Shown: positions 7,959 to 17,820, counted from the first letter of the stretch. The stretch: 64,000 nt of DNA from Sciscionella marina DSM 45152 (GCF_000379465.1 NZ_KB905388.1:1-64000); one strand, 5' to 3'. Notes: a model not told the origin generated them from the letters alone. Numbers and translations are program-made.

Positions 7959-8522
7959 ATGCGCAGTGTGATCTGTTCGATGAATGTCTCGCTCGACGGC
8001 TACATCACCGGACCCGACGGCGGATTCGACTGGACGGAGCCCGATGAGGAGGTCTTCCGCTCGCACATCGACGAGCTCCGCGGGCTCGGTGGCTATCTGC
8101 TGGGGCGACGGCTGTACGAGACGATGCTGTACTGGGAGACCGCCGAGCAGGACCCCTCGCTCGACGACGCACAGCTCGAATGGGCGGCGCTCTGGACCGC
8201 GCTTCCCAAGGTCGTGTTCTCCGGCACCCTGTCGGCGGTGCGGGGCACTGCCCGCTTGGCTTGCGGGGGTGTGGCCGAGGAGATCGAGCGGTTGCGCACC
8301 GAGCCCGGTCGCGGCGACATCGCGATCGGCGGCGCGACCCTCGCCACCGAGGCGAGCGGACGGGGCCTGATCGACGAGTACCGGGTCCGGGTCCACCCGG
8401 TACTGGTCGGCGGTGGCATTCCGTTCTTTCCCCGGCGTGAGCACCGGGTGGACCTCGAACTCCGCGAAACCCGCACCTTCGGTTCGGGGGTCGTCTACCT
8501 CCGTCACCGGGCGGCGCGCTGA
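7959..8522 (+). CDS. dihydrofolate reductase family protein (RibD C-terminal-like)
   Basis: 187-residue protein of the DHFR / RibD-C superfamily, which uses NADPH to reduce pterin- or flavin-precursor-like substrates. [18 protein letters not shown] at the N-terminus, [10 protein letters not shown] near 48 and [10 protein letters not shown] near 130 are typical of the family. The ATG at 7959 follows GAGGAGGAC; the longer open frame upstream has no ribosome site. The genuine housekeeping folA is probably elsewhere; these paralogues are common in actinomycetes and unassigned. The 3' end overlaps the convergent UDG gene by 19 bases. Confidence 0.85.
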   Translation: MRSVICSMNVSLDGYITGPDGGFDWTEPDEEVFRSHIDELRGLGGYLLGRRLYETMLYWETAEQDPSLDDAQLEWAALWTALPKVVFSGTLSAVRGTARLACGGVAEEIERLRTEPGRGDIAIGGATLATEASGRGLIDEYRVRVHPVLVGGGIPFFPRREHRVDLELRETRTFGSGVVYLRHRAAR

Positions 8523-9238
8523 CCGTCCACTCCGGCCACCCGCTTCGCCTCTCGCAACACCGCGCGGACCATGTCCGGGGTGAGCCGTCCGGTGAAGGTG
8601 TTCTGCTGCGACACGTGATAGCAGCCGAGCAGGGTCAGCTCCCCGATCTTCGCGCTCGCCCCGTGCGCGAACTTGGGCCGGGGTTTCGGCACCGGCCAGC
8701 CCGCACCGGCCAGTTCGGTGAGCGCGCACGACCAGCCGAAGGCACCGAGGGCGAGCACCACGCGCAGAGTGGGCGCGAGCAGTTCGAGTTCCCGGTGCAG
8801 CCACGGCCGGCAGGTATCGCGTTCGGCCGTCGTCGGCTTGTTCTCCGGCGGTGCGCAGTGCACGGGCGCGGTGATCCGCGTGTGGCGCAGGAACAACCCG
8901 TCGTCGGCGGCGATCGCGTGCGGCTGTGAGGCGAGCCCTTCGGCGTGCAGTGCCGCGTAGAGCACGTCGCCGGAGCGGTCCCCGGTGAACATCCGCCCGG
9001 TCCGATTGGCTCCGTGCGCCGCCGGAGCGAGCCCGATGATCAGGATCCGTGCGTCCGGCGGACCGAAGCCGGGCACCGGTCGGCCCCAGTACGGCTGATC
9101 GGCGAACGCGGCACGCTTGACCTCGGCGATGTGCTCCCGCCACGCGACGAGCCGCGGGCAGGCACGGCATTCGGTGACGAGGGAGTCGAGCTCGGCGAGC
9201 CCGCCAGCCTCCGGGGCGATCCGTTCCGGCGTACGCAT
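8504..9238 (-). CDS. uracil-DNA glycosylase, family 5 (UdgB-like)
   Basis: About 244-residue iron-sulfur uracil-DNA glycosylase. The motif CRACPRL near the N-terminus and C-P-x-C-type cysteines hold a 4Fe-4S cluster; [20 protein letters not shown] is the active-site loop in which family 5 has Ala instead of the Asp/Asn activator, and [16 protein letters not shown] is the His-containing loop. It removes uracil and hypoxanthine from DNA. Start 9238 keeps proper spacing from GGGAGG; ATG 9247 lies immediately after that site. The window also encodes a family 1 enzyme (55436-56116), giving two complementary glycosylases. Confidence 0.88.
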   Translation of the reverse strand: MRTPERIAPEAGGLAELDSLVTECRACPRLVAWREHIAEVKRAAFADQPYWGRPVPGFGPPDARILIIGLAPAAHGANRTGRMFTGDRSGDVLYAALHAEGLASQPHAIAADDGLFLRHTRITAPVHCAPPENKPTTAERDTCRPWLHRELELLAPTLRVVLALGAFGWSCALTELAGAGWPVPKPRPKFAHGASAKIGELTLLGCYHVSQQNTFTGRLTPDMVRAVLREAKRVAGVDGQRAAR

Positions 9239-9286
9239 ACCGGTCATCCTCCCGCGCGCCGCCGGAAAAACGAATAGGGTGCGGGC

Positions 9287-10759
9287 ATGGCAGACGAGCA
9301 GACCGAGAAACCCGCGGAGAAAACCGAAACCGAGGCCCCGGCCGATGATCTGGTCACCACGAGCCACCAGATGACGGTGAAGCGCAGGAAGCTGAACTAC
9401 ACCGCGACGACCGGAAGGCTCGTCCTGCGCGATGAGGTGTTCGAGGACGGCAAGGTCGACGGGGTCAAACCGAAGGCCGAGGTTTTCCTCACCGCGTACA
9501 CCCTCGACGGGGCCGAGGCGGGGAGCCGCCCGGTCACCTTCGCGTTCAACGGCGGGCCGGGCGCGGCCAGCCTATGGCTGCACATGGGGCTGCTCGGGCC
9601 GCGCCGGGTCGTCTCCGGGGACGCCGGAGCCCTGGAACCGCCGCCCTATCGGCTCGTGGACAATCCCGAGACCCTGCTCGCCAGTTCCGATCTGGTGTTC
9701 ATCGACCCGGTCTCGACCGGTTACTCACGCGCGGCGAAAGGTAACAAACCGGGCGACTACCACGGTTTCACCGGCGATGTGGAATCCATCGGCGAGGTGA
9801 TCCGCTTGTGGACCTCCCGCAATGGCCGCTGGATGTCGCCGAAATTCCTCGCCGGAGAATCCTATGGCACCATCCGCGCGGGCGCGCTTGCCGAACATCT
9901 GCAGCAGCGCTACGGCCTTTTCCTGAACGGGATCATGCTGCTTTCCTCGGTCATCGACATGGGAAGCGTGTTCTTCTCCGAAGGAAACGACCGGCCCTAC
10001 GCCCTTTTCCTGCCCACCTACGCGGCGATCGCGAACTACCACGGTAAACACGGGGATCGCCCGCTCACCGAGGTCGTCGCCGAGGCCGAGGAATTCGCCA
10101 ACCGTGACTATCCGTACGCCCTCGCCAAGGGCGCGCGCCTTTCCGAGCAGGAGCGCACCGCCACCGTAGCCAAGCTCGCCGAGCTGACCGGGCTCAGTGG
10201 CGACTACGTCGAGCGCAGCAATCTGCGCATCGAACACCTGCACTTCTTCGCCGAACTGTTGCGGGACAAGGGGTTGGCGATCGGACGCATGGACGGCCGA
10301 TTCACCGGTTCCCCGGTGGACGGGATCGGCGAACAGATCACCGCCGATCCGTTCATGCAGATCACCGGTTCCTACACCGCTGCCTTCAACCACTACGTGC
10401 GCGCCGAACTCGAATACGAGAACGACCTTCCCTATGAATACATCAACCCGAAGGTCATTCAGGAGTGGTCGTACAAGGAATTCGAAAACGCGTCCACGAC
10501 GGTTACCGACAAACTCGCCTCGGCGATGCGCGGCAACGAATTCCTCAAGGTGCACGTCGCGTTCGGCTACTACGACGGGGCCACCCCGCACCACGCGGCC
10601 GAGGACTGCCTTGCCAAGCTCAAGATTCCCGAGCACCTGCACGACAACATCGAGCGCGCCTACTACGAGGCGGGCCACATGATGTACGTGCACGAGCCGA
10701 GCCGGATCCAGCAGTCCAAGGATCTCGTGAAGTTCGTGCGGGACGCCTCGAACCGCTGA
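9287..10759 (+). CDS. S10 family serine carboxypeptidase
   Basis: 490-residue alpha/beta-hydrolase peptidase. [11 protein letters not shown] (87-97) forms the oxyanion hole, [10 protein letters not shown] (190-199) contains nucleophile Ser192, a late Asp lies in [12 protein letters not shown], and [11 protein letters not shown] carries catalytic His464. No signal peptide is present, only a charged Glu/Lys-rich leader, so it is likely cytoplasmic, unlike vacuolar eukaryotic S10 enzymes. Divergent from the UDG gene with a 48-base gap. It would trim C-terminal residues from peptides; specific role unknown. Confidence 0.88.
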   Translation: MADEQTEKPAEKTETEAPADDLVTTSHQMTVKRRKLNYTATTGRLVLRDEVFEDGKVDGVKPKAEVFLTAYTLDGAEAGSRPVTFAFNGGPGAASLWLHMGLLGPRRVVSGDAGALEPPPYRLVDNPETLLASSDLVFIDPVSTGYSRAAKGNKPGDYHGFTGDVESIGEVIRLWTSRNGRWMSPKFLAGESYGTIRAGALAEHLQQRYGLFLNGIMLLSSVIDMGSVFFSEGNDRPYALFLPTYAAIANYHGKHGDRPLTEVVAEAEEFANRDYPYALAKGARLSEQERTATVAKLAELTGLSGDYVERSNLRIEHLHFFAELLRDKGLAIGRMDGRFTGSPVDGIGEQITADPFMQITGSYTAAFNHYVRAELEYENDLPYEYINPKVIQEWSYKEFENASTTVTDKLASAMRGNEFLKVHVAFGYYDGATPHHAAEDCLAKLKIPEHLHDNIERAYYEAGHMMYVHEPSRIQQSKDLVKFVRDASNR

Positions 10760-11090
10760 TCTTCCGGGTTTGAATTCCGACCGGTCGGGCCGCGTGCTCA
10801 GCGCGATCCTCGGGCAACACGGGATTCCGCCGGGGATCGTGGTTTCGGACTGCGGGAAAGCCCAGCCGGTGAACGTCCACCACCGGAATACCGTCGTGAT
10901 CAGGGTTCCACGATGATGCCGCGGACGACATCGGCGGCTTCATGGGAACGTTCGCGGCCGCCCCGGGTGCGAAACGACCATTCCCGGCTCAGCACAGCGG
11001 AAACGATCGCCGTGACGCGGACCGTAACAGTCCGAGTGGGCGGAGTTATCCGGTCGTGTAACGGGCGGGCCGCTGCGGCGATAAGCGGGA
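10760..11090. other. intergenic region without recognised gene
   Basis: This 331-base stretch between the peptidase and the small lipoprotein has coding-like composition but no frame with a ribosome site or family resemblance. A minus frame ending at 10900 encodes EWSFRTRGGRERSHEAADVV but lacks a credible start. Nothing further is supported. Confidence 0.4.
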
Positions 11091-11459
11091 ATGAATCCCG
11101 TGCGATTCGCCGTGGCGGCCGCCTGTCTCGCGGTCGCTCTCTGTGGCTGCGGCGTGGGGCATTCCGCTCCCCCGGTCTCCTCGCCCACCGCCGCCCGCGT
11201 CTCGCCACTCTCCACGCCGACGCCGATGAGCCGGGACAGGGCGCACTGCGGCCCGGCGAGCTACGTACAGGCGAAGCGCGCGCTCGAAACCTTGGAACAG
11301 CGGTATTCGGAGCGCGACGGAGTGCACGCATTCGGGATCACCAAGATCGGCCCCGGTTTCGTGGTGCGGCTGCTGATCGCCCCGGGTGCCCAGCCGCCGC
11401 GATGTGTGCGGAATGTTCCGGTCCGGTTCGGTTTCGGCGGGCCGATCAAGGTGCAATAG
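11091..11459 (+). CDS. small putative lipoprotein
   Basis: 122 residues with a signal peptide (charged start MNPVRF, hydrophobic AVAAACLAVAL) ending in a lipobox-like LCGC with Cys at about residue 21, followed by a Pro/Ser/Thr-rich linker and a compact domain with two Cys (CGPASY and RCVRNV) that could form a disulfide. Likely a surface-anchored protein. No family recognised. The weak ribosome site is GCGGGAATG-like (AAGCGGGA upstream). Confidence 0.65.
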   Translation: MNPVRFAVAAACLAVALCGCGVGHSAPPVSSPTAARVSPLSTPTPMSRDRAHCGPASYVQAKRALETLEQRYSERDGVHAFGITKIGPGFVVRLLIAPGAQPPRCVRNVPVRFGFGGPIKVQ

Positions 11460-11666
11460 CGATGGCGACCCGGTTCGCCGTGCTTGACCGGGATACAACC
11501 GACAGGTACTGGCGGCGCTGAATCTGCGGCCCGGTGCAGCACCTTGAGGATCCTGCCGCGGCGTTCGCGGCGTTCTGCTGGGTGCGGCGACCGGGCGAGA
11601 TGAACCGGGCGGCCGACCGGTTGGTCTGCTCCGGTGGCCCCGGCCCCCTGACCGCTCGCCCCGGAG

Positions 11667-11700
11667 CGTGGTGGCCCGCCACTGTCGACGGGCCACCACG
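11667..11700 (-). terminator. strong hairpin after rpmF paralogue
   Basis: CGTGGTGGCCCG (11667-11678) pairs perfectly with CGGGCCACCACG (11689-11700) around a 10-base loop, starting 6 bases past the stop of the L32 gene on the minus strand. No U-tract follows, as is common for GC-rich actinobacterial terminators. Confidence 0.7.
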
Positions 11701-11705
11701 TTCAC

Positions 11706-11882
11706 TCATCGGATCGACCGGCCCCGGTACGTACCGCACGCCGGGCAGGCGTGGTGCGCCGGTGTGGGCGCGCCGCAGGCCGGGCACCGCGTCAGCTGCG
11801 GGGCCACCGCCTTCGCTTTCCACCGCGCGCGATGCCTGCGCACCCGCGCGCGGGATTTCTTCCGGAACATCGAACTGGACAT
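11706..11882 (-). CDS. rpmF: ribosomal protein bL32, zinc-ribbon (C+) paralogue
   Basis: 58 residues: basic N-terminus [18 protein letters not shown], the conserved aromatic RWKAKA, and a zinc ribbon with Cys33, Cys36, Cys46 and Cys49 (CPAC...CPAC) ending GTYRGR, all diagnostic of large-subunit protein bL32. AAGGA lies upstream of ATG 11882. The usual actinobacterial rpmF sits in the yceD-rpmF-rnc cluster; this gene stands alone, so it is probably a second copy. Retention of all four cysteines makes it the zinc-binding type. It ends in a strong hairpin. Confidence 0.85.
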   Translation of the reverse strand: MSSSMFRKKSRARVRRHRARWKAKAVAPQLTRCPACGAPTPAHHACPACGTYRGRSIR

Positions 11883-12181
11883 GAGAATCCTTTCCGCTCG
11901 TCGTGGTCGCTCGGTCGCGGCCGGCGGCGGACCCCTGCCCACTTCGGGGCGAACGATCGGCAGGCGTGCTGCGGGCGCACGGAAACAGAAAACGCGCAAG
12001 GGGAATTCCAGGAATGTGGATCGGCCAGGGCATACCGAGACGGCCCTGCCGCACCACGGCAGGGCACGCGAAGGTCCTCAGGACGCCTTCGGGGTCTCGG
12101 AGCTCACTGGTGCCACGGCGCGAACGGTAACAGCGCGGCGTGGGCGCGCACATCCGATTTTTCGGTGGCGGCGCGGGAGAG
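11883..12181. other. intergenic region between rpmF and GntR genes
   Basis: About 300 bases, both neighbours on the minus strand. It should contain the rpmF promoter and the GntR terminator; apart from the hairpin at 12043-12065 no clear Zur box or other operator is visible. Confidence 0.4.
12043..12065 (-). terminator. hairpin downstream of GntR gene
   Basis: GCCCTGCCG (12043-12051) and CGGCAGGGC (12057-12065) form a perfect 9-bp stem with a 5-base loop, about 115 bases past the GntR stop codon. No U-tract, so intrinsic termination is inferred. Confidence 0.45.
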
Positions 12182-12835
12182 TCAGAGCACGTCGCGCACG
12201 GACTGCTCGAACTGGTCCACGTGCGCGACCGCGAGCTTGCGCGCCTGCTCGGCATCGCCTTCGGTGATCGCCTGCAGCATCCGGACGTGTTCGCCCGTGT
12301 GGTCCGCCTCGGGCAGCCGATCGAGGAACAGGTACCAGATGCGCAGCGAGAGGTTGAAGTAGTGGCTCAGCGTGGCTTCCAGGTACCGGTTGTGCGCGCT
12401 CTCGTAAACCCACCGGTGTACCTCGGCGTCCTGCTGCATGCTGCGTTTCTTGTCGCCGCGCTGTTTACGCAGGCTGGTCACCAGGGCGCGCATCTCGCGG
12501 CGCTGTTCCCCGGTGGCCAGTTCGGCGGCCCGCGCGGCGGCGTGCCCTTCCAGCTGGCGGCGCACATCGGCGATCAGGCCGTGGTCGGTGATGTTGACTT
12601 CGGTGACGAAGGTGCCCCGGCGCGGATAGATCACCACGAGGGTTTCGGCCTCGAGCCGTTTGACGGCATCGCGCAGCGGGGTGCGCCCCACCTCGAGCTC
12701 CGCGGAGAGCCGTTCCTCGTGGATCGGCGCCCCGGGCGGTAGCCGGAGGGTGACGATCATATCGCGTAGCCCCAGGTAGGCACGCTCCGCGAGCAGCGGT
12801 GCGCCCTGATCGGCGGCATTGACACGTCCTGCCAT
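12182..12835 (-). CDS. GntR family regulator, FCD subfamily
   Basis: 217-residue repressor: N-terminal winged helix (LRDMIVTLRLPPGAPIHEER, then VGRTPLRDAVKRLE and the wing VIYPRRGTFV) and a C-terminal all-helical FCD ligand domain with metal-binding residues such as DAEVH and the late His in EHVRML. Divergent from soxB with a 70-base gap containing a perfect palindrome, so it very likely controls the soxBDAG-purU operon and itself. Effector likely sarcosine, betaine-derived or a related small acid (inference). Confidence 0.9.
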   Translation of the reverse strand: MAGRVNAADQGAPLLAERAYLGLRDMIVTLRLPPGAPIHEERLSAELEVGRTPLRDAVKRLEAETLVVIYPRRGTFVTEVNITDHGLIADVRRQLEGHAAARAAELATGEQRREMRALVTSLRKQRGDKKRSMQQDAEVHRWVYESAHNRYLEATLSHYFNLSLRIWYLFLDRLPEADHTGEHVRMLQAITEGDAEQARKLAVAHVDQFEQSVRDVL

Positions 12836-12855
12836 GCGCCCTATCGTAGCCGACG

Positions 12856-12869
12856 ACTGATATATCAGT
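12856..12869. promoter_or_regulatory. GntR operator palindrome
   Basis: Perfect 14-bp palindrome ACTGATATATCAGT in the divergent GntR/soxB promoter, centred 27 bases from the GntR start and about 43 from the soxB start. Size and position match FCD-type GntR operators. Confidence 0.7.
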
Positions 12870-12905
12870 TTGCAGTTCAATTGCTCAGCAGACTGGAGGG
12901 CAGTC

Positions 12906-14123
12906 GTGGCGCACACACTCCCCGAGCATCCCGCGAAACTCTGGCGCAATCCCGAGCCGAAGCGTTCGTACGACGTCGTGATCATCGGCGGCGGCGGGCA
13001 CGGCCTCGCGACGGCGTACTACCTGGCGAGCGAGCACGGCATCCGGAACATCGCGGTGCTGGAGAAGGGCTGGCTCGCCGGCGGCAACATGGCGCGCAAC
13101 ACCACGATCATCCGCTCCAACTATCTGTGGGACGAGAGCGCGGCCATCTACGAGCACGCGCTGAAACTGTGGGAGCGCTGGCCGGATGAGCTCGACTACG
13201 ACTTCCTGTTCAGCCAGCGCGGGGTGCTCAACCTCGCGCACTCGCTCCAGGATGTACGGGATTCGGTGCGCCGGGTCTCGGCGAACAAGCTGAACGGGGT
13301 CGACGCGGAGTGGGTGGATCCGGACGAGGTCGCGAAGATCTGCCCGATCCTGAACACCTCGCACGACACCCGGTATCCGGTGCTCGGCGCGACCTGGCAA
13401 CCGCGTGCGGGGATCGCCAAGCACGACCACGTCGCCTGGGCGCTGGCCCGGCGCTGCGATCAGCTCGGTGTCGATCTGGTGCAGAACTGCGAGGTGACCG
13501 GTTTTCTCAAGGACGGGGACCGGGTCGTCGGGGTGCAGACCGAGCGCGGGCCGATCCGGGCGGGCCGGGTCGGCATGGCCGCTGCCGGGTACTCGAGCGT
13601 GCTCGCCGAGGCGGCCGGTTTCCGCCTTCCGGTGCAGAGTCATCCCTTGCAGGCCTTGGTTTCCGAGCTGCTCGAACCGGTGCATCCGACCGTGGTGATG
13701 TCCAACCACGTGCACGTCTACGTCAGCCAGGCACACAAAGGTGAGCTGGTGCTCGGCGCGGGCATCGATGCCTACAACTCCTACACCCAGCGCGGATCGG
13801 TACACACCATCGAGCACCAGATGGCCGCGGCGATCGAGCTGTTCCCGATCTTCGCGAGCGCGCACGTGTTGCGCACCTGGGGCGGGATCGTGGATGTCTG
13901 CCCGGATGCCTCGCCGATCATCGGGCCGAGCCCGCTCGAAGGACTGTTCGTCAACTGCGGCTGGGGAACCGGGGGCTTCAAGGCGACACCGGGGGTCGGC
14001 TCGGTGTTCGCGCACACCATCGCCATGGGCAAGGCGCACCCGCTCGCCGAACCGTACGGGCTCGAGCGGTTCACCACGGGCGCGCTCATCGACGAACACG
14101 GCGCCGCGGGCGTGGCGCACTAG
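12906..14123 (+). CDS. soxB: sarcosine oxidase subunit beta
   Basis: 405-residue flavoprotein subunit of heterotetrameric sarcosine oxidase. FAD-binding [14 protein letters not shown] near residues 26-39, the segment [15 protein letters not shown] that holds the covalent-FMN/active-site region, and the C-terminal [16 protein letters not shown] that contacts FAD. With the other subunits it oxidises sarcosine to glycine, H2O2 and a one-carbon unit. GTG 12906 follows GGAGG at the right distance; the open frame upstream is not preceded by a site. First gene of soxB-soxD-soxA-soxG-purU. Confidence 0.95.
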   Translation: MAHTLPEHPAKLWRNPEPKRSYDVVIIGGGGHGLATAYYLASEHGIRNIAVLEKGWLAGGNMARNTTIIRSNYLWDESAAIYEHALKLWERWPDELDYDFLFSQRGVLNLAHSLQDVRDSVRRVSANKLNGVDAEWVDPDEVAKICPILNTSHDTRYPVLGATWQPRAGIAKHDHVAWALARRCDQLGVDLVQNCEVTGFLKDGDRVVGVQTERGPIRAGRVGMAAAGYSSVLAEAAGFRLPVQSHPLQALVSELLEPVHPTVVMSNHVHVYVSQAHKGELVLGAGIDAYNSYTQRGSVHTIEHQMAAAIELFPIFASAHVLRTWGGIVDVCPDASPIIGPSPLEGLFVNCGWGTGGFKATPGVGSVFAHTIAMGKAHPLAEPYGLERFTTGALIDEHGAAGVAH

Positions 14124-14142
14124 GCCGCTTGAAGGAGTACCG

Positions 14143-14415
14143 ATGCTGCTGATCGAGTGCCCGTGGTGCGGGCAGCGCGAGGAGACCGAGTTCCGCTACG
14201 GCGGACAGGCGCACGTCGACTATCCGAGCGCCCCGGCCGAGACCGGTGATACCGAATGGGCCGAATTCCTGTTCTACCGGGACAATCCGGCGGGACCGTT
14301 CGCCGAGCGCTGGATGCACGCGGCGGGCTGCCGCCGGTGGTTCAACGCGGTCCGGGACACCCGGACCAATGAATTCCTTGGCGTGTACCGGATCGGGGAA
14401 GGACAACCGGCATGA
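14143..14415 (+). CDS. soxD: sarcosine oxidase subunit delta
   Basis: 90-residue zinc-binding subunit. LIECPWCGQREETEF supplies Cys6 and Cys9, and HAAGCRRWFNAVRDT the later His/Cys ligands; EWAEFLFYRDNP is the family signature. GAAGGAG is 6 bases before ATG 14143. The stop codon overlaps the soxA start (ATGA), showing translational coupling. Confidence 0.95.
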   Translation: MLLIECPWCGQREETEFRYGGQAHVDYPSAPAETGDTEWAEFLFYRDNPAGPFAERWMHAAGCRRWFNAVRDTRTNEFLGVYRIGEGQPA

Positions 14416-17258
14416 CCGCGAACAGCGAACGGCTCCCCGAGGGCGGCCGGATCGACCGCACGAAACCGCTGCGGGCCACCGTGGACGGCATCGAGATCCT
14501 CGGCTATCGGGGCGATACGGTGGCCTCGGCGATGCTCGCGAACGGGATCCGTACCGTCGCCCCCTCGCTCTACCGTTCCCGTCCGCGCGGGATCCTCGGC
14601 GCGGGCAACGAGGAACCGAACGCGCTCGTCCGGGTCGAGAGGCGCGGCAGCTCCCCCATGCTCCCGGCGACCACGGTCGAACTCACCGAAGGCCTCCCCG
14701 TGCACACGCTCTCCGGGATCGGTGCGCTGGAACCGAATTCGGAGGCCAAGGACCTGGACACCCGGTTCGCGCACACCGATGTGCTCGTGGTCGGCGGCGG
14801 CCCGACCGGTCTCGCCGCCGCGCTCGCCGCATCCGAGGGTGACGCGCGGGTGCTGCTGCTCGACGATCAGCCCGAGCTCGGCGGCGCACTGCTGCGCGGC
14901 ACGGATGCGGAACTGCTCGACTGGGCGGGCGGCGCCGCCGAGCTGCTGCGCGCGCGGCCCGAGGTGACTGTCGTGTCCCGGTGCACCGCCTTCGGCTACT
15001 ACGACGAGAACTACCTGCTCGCCGTGGAACGCGGGGAAACCCTTGACCGGCAACGGCTCTGGAAGATCCGCGCGCACCACGTGGTGCTCGCGACCGGGGC
15101 GAACGAGCGGCCGATCGTGTTCGCGGGCAACGACCTTCCCGGGGTGATGCTCGCCGATGCCACCCGCGCCTATGTGAACCGGTACGCGGCGCTTCCCGGT
15201 TCCGAGGCGGTCATCGCGACCACGAACGACACCGCCTACGAGGCCGCGCTCGATCTCGCCGCGGCCGGGGTGAGTGTGCGGGCCATTGTGGACAGTCGCG
15301 CCGAGCCCCCGGAGGATCTCGCCGCGATGGCCTGCCAGGCGGGCATCGAAGTGCTCGCCGACTGCGTCGTCGCCGAGGCCACCGGCACCGATTCCGTGGC
15401 AGCGGTGCGGATCGTCCGGTTCGAGCAGCCGCGCCGTACGGTACGCACCATCCGGGCCGATCTGCTCGCGGTATCCGGTGGCTGGAGCCCGGATGTGGGA
15501 CTGTTCAGCCAATCCGGCGGCAAACTGCGGTGGAACGAGACGCTCGCGGCCTTCCTTCCCGAGCACAGCCGCCAGCGCCAGCACATCGCGGGGGCGGCGC
15601 GCGGGCGTTACGGCTTCGCTCGCTGCGTTGCCGACGGCCGGTTCGCGGGCGTGAGCGCGGCGGAGAGCTGCGGCTACCCGGCGCCGGATTCGCCGCTGCG
15701 GCCGGGGATCTCCGAACGCGCCACCCGGGTGGAGACCGAGCAGCGTCCGGTGTGGATCGTGCCCGCCGAAACCGGGAAACCGGCCGAATGGCGCGAGCAC
15801 TTCGTCGATCTGCAGCGGGATGCCACGGTCGCCGATATCGCGCGCGCCTGCGGGGCGGGTATGCGGTCCCCGGAACACATCAAGCGGTACACCACGATCG
15901 GCACCGGTTCCGATCAGGGCAGGACATCCGGGCTCACCGCGGTCGGGGTGCTCGCCTGGTTGCGCGGAATGGGATCGCCGGGCGCGCTCGGCACCACTTC
16001 GTTCCGCGCGCCCGCGGTCCCGGTGTCCTTCGAACTGCTCGCCGGGCGGGACACCGGGAAACTCCTCGATCCGGTACGCACCACGCCGATTCATCCCGCA
16101 CACCGGGAACTGGGCGCCGAGTTCGAAAACGTCGGCCAGTGGAAGCGGCCGTGGTACTACGCTCGCGAAGGCGAGGGCATGCACGAGGCGGTGCTGCGCG
16201 AATGTGCGGCCGCGCGCACCGGAGTCGCCATGATGGACGCCTCGACGCTCGGCAAGATCGACCTGATCGGCCCGGACGCCGGCGAGTTCCTCAACCGCCT
16301 CTACACCAACGGTTTCAAGAAGCTGGCGATCGGTTCCGCGCGGTACGGGGTCATGTGCGGCTGCGACGGAATGGTCTTCGACGACGGGGTCGTGCTGCGG
16401 CTTTCCGAGAACCACTACACACTCACCACCACGACCGGGGGCGCGGCCGGGGTGCTCGACTGGTTCGAGGAATGGCTGCAGACCGAGTGGATCGAACTGG
16501 ATGTGTGGGCCACCTCGGTGACCGAGCAGTGGTCCACGGTGGCCGTCGTCGGCCCGCGCTCCCGGGAAGTCATCGGCGCGATCGCCCCGGAGCTGGCCGT
16601 GTCGAACGCCGAGTTCCCGTTCATGACCGTGCGGGAAACCGTGCTGGGCAACGGAATCCCCGCCCGCATCGTGCGGGTCTCATTCTCCGGGGAGCTCGCC
16701 TATGAGGTGAACGTTGCCAACTGGCACGGGCTCGCGGCCTGGCGGGAGATCGAGCGGGCGGGTGCGGGGTTCGGGATCACCCCGTACGGCACGGAAACCA
16801 TGCACGTGCTGCGCGCGGAGAAGGGTTTCCCGATCGTCGGGCAGGACACCGACGGCACGGTCACCCCGATCGATCTCGGCATGGACTGGATCGTCTCCAA
16901 GCGCAAGGATTTCATCGGCAAACGGTCCCTTTCCCGGCCGGACACCGCGCGCGCCGACCGCAAACAGCTCGTCGGTCTGCTGCCCGATGAGCACGGGACG
17001 CTGATCCCGGAGGGATCCCAGCTGATCGGCGAACACACTCCGGTCACCCCGGAGGTGGCCCCGGTTCCCATGCTCGGCCACGTGACTTCCAGCTATCACA
17101 GCGCGGCGCTCGGCAGGACCTTCGCGCTCGCCCTGCTGCGTTCCGGTCGCGAACGCATCGGGCAGACCGTGCGCACCCCGGTCGGTGACCGGCTGGTTTC
17201 GGCCACCGTCACCGAACCGATCTTCTACGACAAGGAAGGAGCCCGCCGTGACGGCTAG
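14412..17258 (+). CDS. soxA: sarcosine oxidase subunit alpha
   Basis: 948-residue largest subunit. An N-terminal 2Fe-2S-ferredoxin-like fold lacking cluster cysteines (GYRGDTVASAMLANGIRTV), an NAD-binding Rossmann domain with VVGGGPTGLAAALAA near 127-141, a central region with VVLATGANERPIVF, and from about residue 590 a GcvT-like domain (REGEGMHEAVLRECAAARTG, then GKIDLIGPDAGEFL) that binds tetrahydrofolate and captures the methylene carbon as 5,10-CH2-THF. Overlaps soxD by 4 bases and soxG by 11. Length is normal for the family. Confidence 0.95.
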   Translation: MTANSERLPEGGRIDRTKPLRATVDGIEILGYRGDTVASAMLANGIRTVAPSLYRSRPRGILGAGNEEPNALVRVERRGSSPMLPATTVELTEGLPVHTLSGIGALEPNSEAKDLDTRFAHTDVLVVGGGPTGLAAALAASEGDARVLLLDDQPELGGALLRGTDAELLDWAGGAAELLRARPEVTVVSRCTAFGYYDENYLLAVERGETLDRQRLWKIRAHHVVLATGANERPIVFAGNDLPGVMLADATRAYVNRYAALPGSEAVIATTNDTAYEAALDLAAAGVSVRAIVDSRAEPPEDLAAMACQAGIEVLADCVVAEATGTDSVAAVRIVRFEQPRRTVRTIRADLLAVSGGWSPDVGLFSQSGGKLRWNETLAAFLPEHSRQRQHIAGAARGRYGFARCVADGRFAGVSAAESCGYPAPDSPLRPGISERATRVETEQRPVWIVPAETGKPAEWREHFVDLQRDATVADIARACGAGMRSPEHIKRYTTIGTGSDQGRTSGLTAVGVLAWLRGMGSPGALGTTSFRAPAVPVSFELLAGRDTGKLLDPVRTTPIHPAHRELGAEFENVGQWKRPWYYAREGEGMHEAVLRECAAARTGVAMMDASTLGKIDLIGPDAGEFLNRLYTNGFKKLAIGSARYGVMCGCDGMVFDDGVVLRLSENHYTLTTTTGGAAGVLDWFEEWLQTEWIELDVWATSVTEQWSTVAVVGPRSREVIGAIAPELAVSNAEFPFMTVRETVLGNGIPARIVRVSFSGELAYEVNVANWHGLAAWREIERAGAGFGITPYGTETMHVLRAEKGFPIVGQDTDGTVTPIDLGMDWIVSKRKDFIGKRSLSRPDTARADRKQLVGLLPDEHGTLIPEGSQLIGEHTPVTPEVAPVPMLGHVTSSYHSAALGRTFALALLRSGRERIGQTVRTPVGDRLVSATVTEPIFYDKEGARRDG

Positions 17259-17817
17259 TCTGCTGCGAACCAGTCCGCTCGGCGAACGCGAAGCCGAGTT
17301 CGCCGCCTCGGGCATGGACATCCGCGAGGCGGGATTCCGCGCCATGGTGAACGTGCGCGTCGACTCGGCGAGCGCGGCGGCGGACGCGATCGGGATCGCG
17401 CTCGGTGTCCCGCTTCCCGTGGTGCCGAACACCGTGTGCGGCGGCGAACGCGCGGCCGTCTGGCTCGGGCCGGACGAGTGGCTGATCTACGGCGCGGACG
17501 GGGACACACCGCGGATCACCGCACTGGCCACCGAAGCACTGGGCCCGGTCAGCGGTTCGGTGCTCGACCTTTCCGCGAACCGCACCACGATCGAGATCAG
17601 CGGGGCCCGGGCACGCGAGGTGCTCGCCAAGGGCTGCGCGCTCGACCTGCACCCGCGCGTGTTCGGCGAGGGGCACTGCGCACAGACCCTGATCGGCAAG
17701 ACTCAGGTCCTGTTGTGGCAGTACGGGAACGCGCCGGACTACCGGATCCTGGTACGCGCCTCGTTCGCGAACTACCTCGCCGACTGGCTGCTCGACGCGG
17801 CCGCGAGCGGGTGGTGA
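17248..17817 (+). CDS. soxG: sarcosine oxidase subunit gamma
   Basis: 189-residue subunit related to the C-terminal GcvT-like fold. LSANRTTIEISGARAREVLA and KTQVLLWQYGNAPDYRILV are typical SoxG segments, as is LGPDEWLIYG. GGAAGGAG precedes GTG 17248, which lies inside the end of soxA. It completes the alpha-beta-gamma-delta complex. Confidence 0.9.
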   Translation: MTASLLRTSPLGEREAEFAASGMDIREAGFRAMVNVRVDSASAAADAIGIALGVPLPVVPNTVCGGERAAVWLGPDEWLIYGADGDTPRITALATEALGPVSGSVLDLSANRTTIEISGARAREVLAKGCALDLHPRVFGEGHCAQTLIGKTQVLLWQYGNAPDYRILVRASFANYLADWLLDAAASGW

Positions 17818-17820
17818 GGC

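Noticed and set aside
11460-11666. Possible short gene between the lipoprotein and the L32 hairpin
   Set aside because: Short frames here lack ribosome sites and any family resemblance; a methyltransferase-like echo is too weak.
14274-16415. 713-residue minus frame opposite soxA
   Set aside because: GC-rich antisense shadow of soxA; composition Arg/Gly/His-rich and no family motif.
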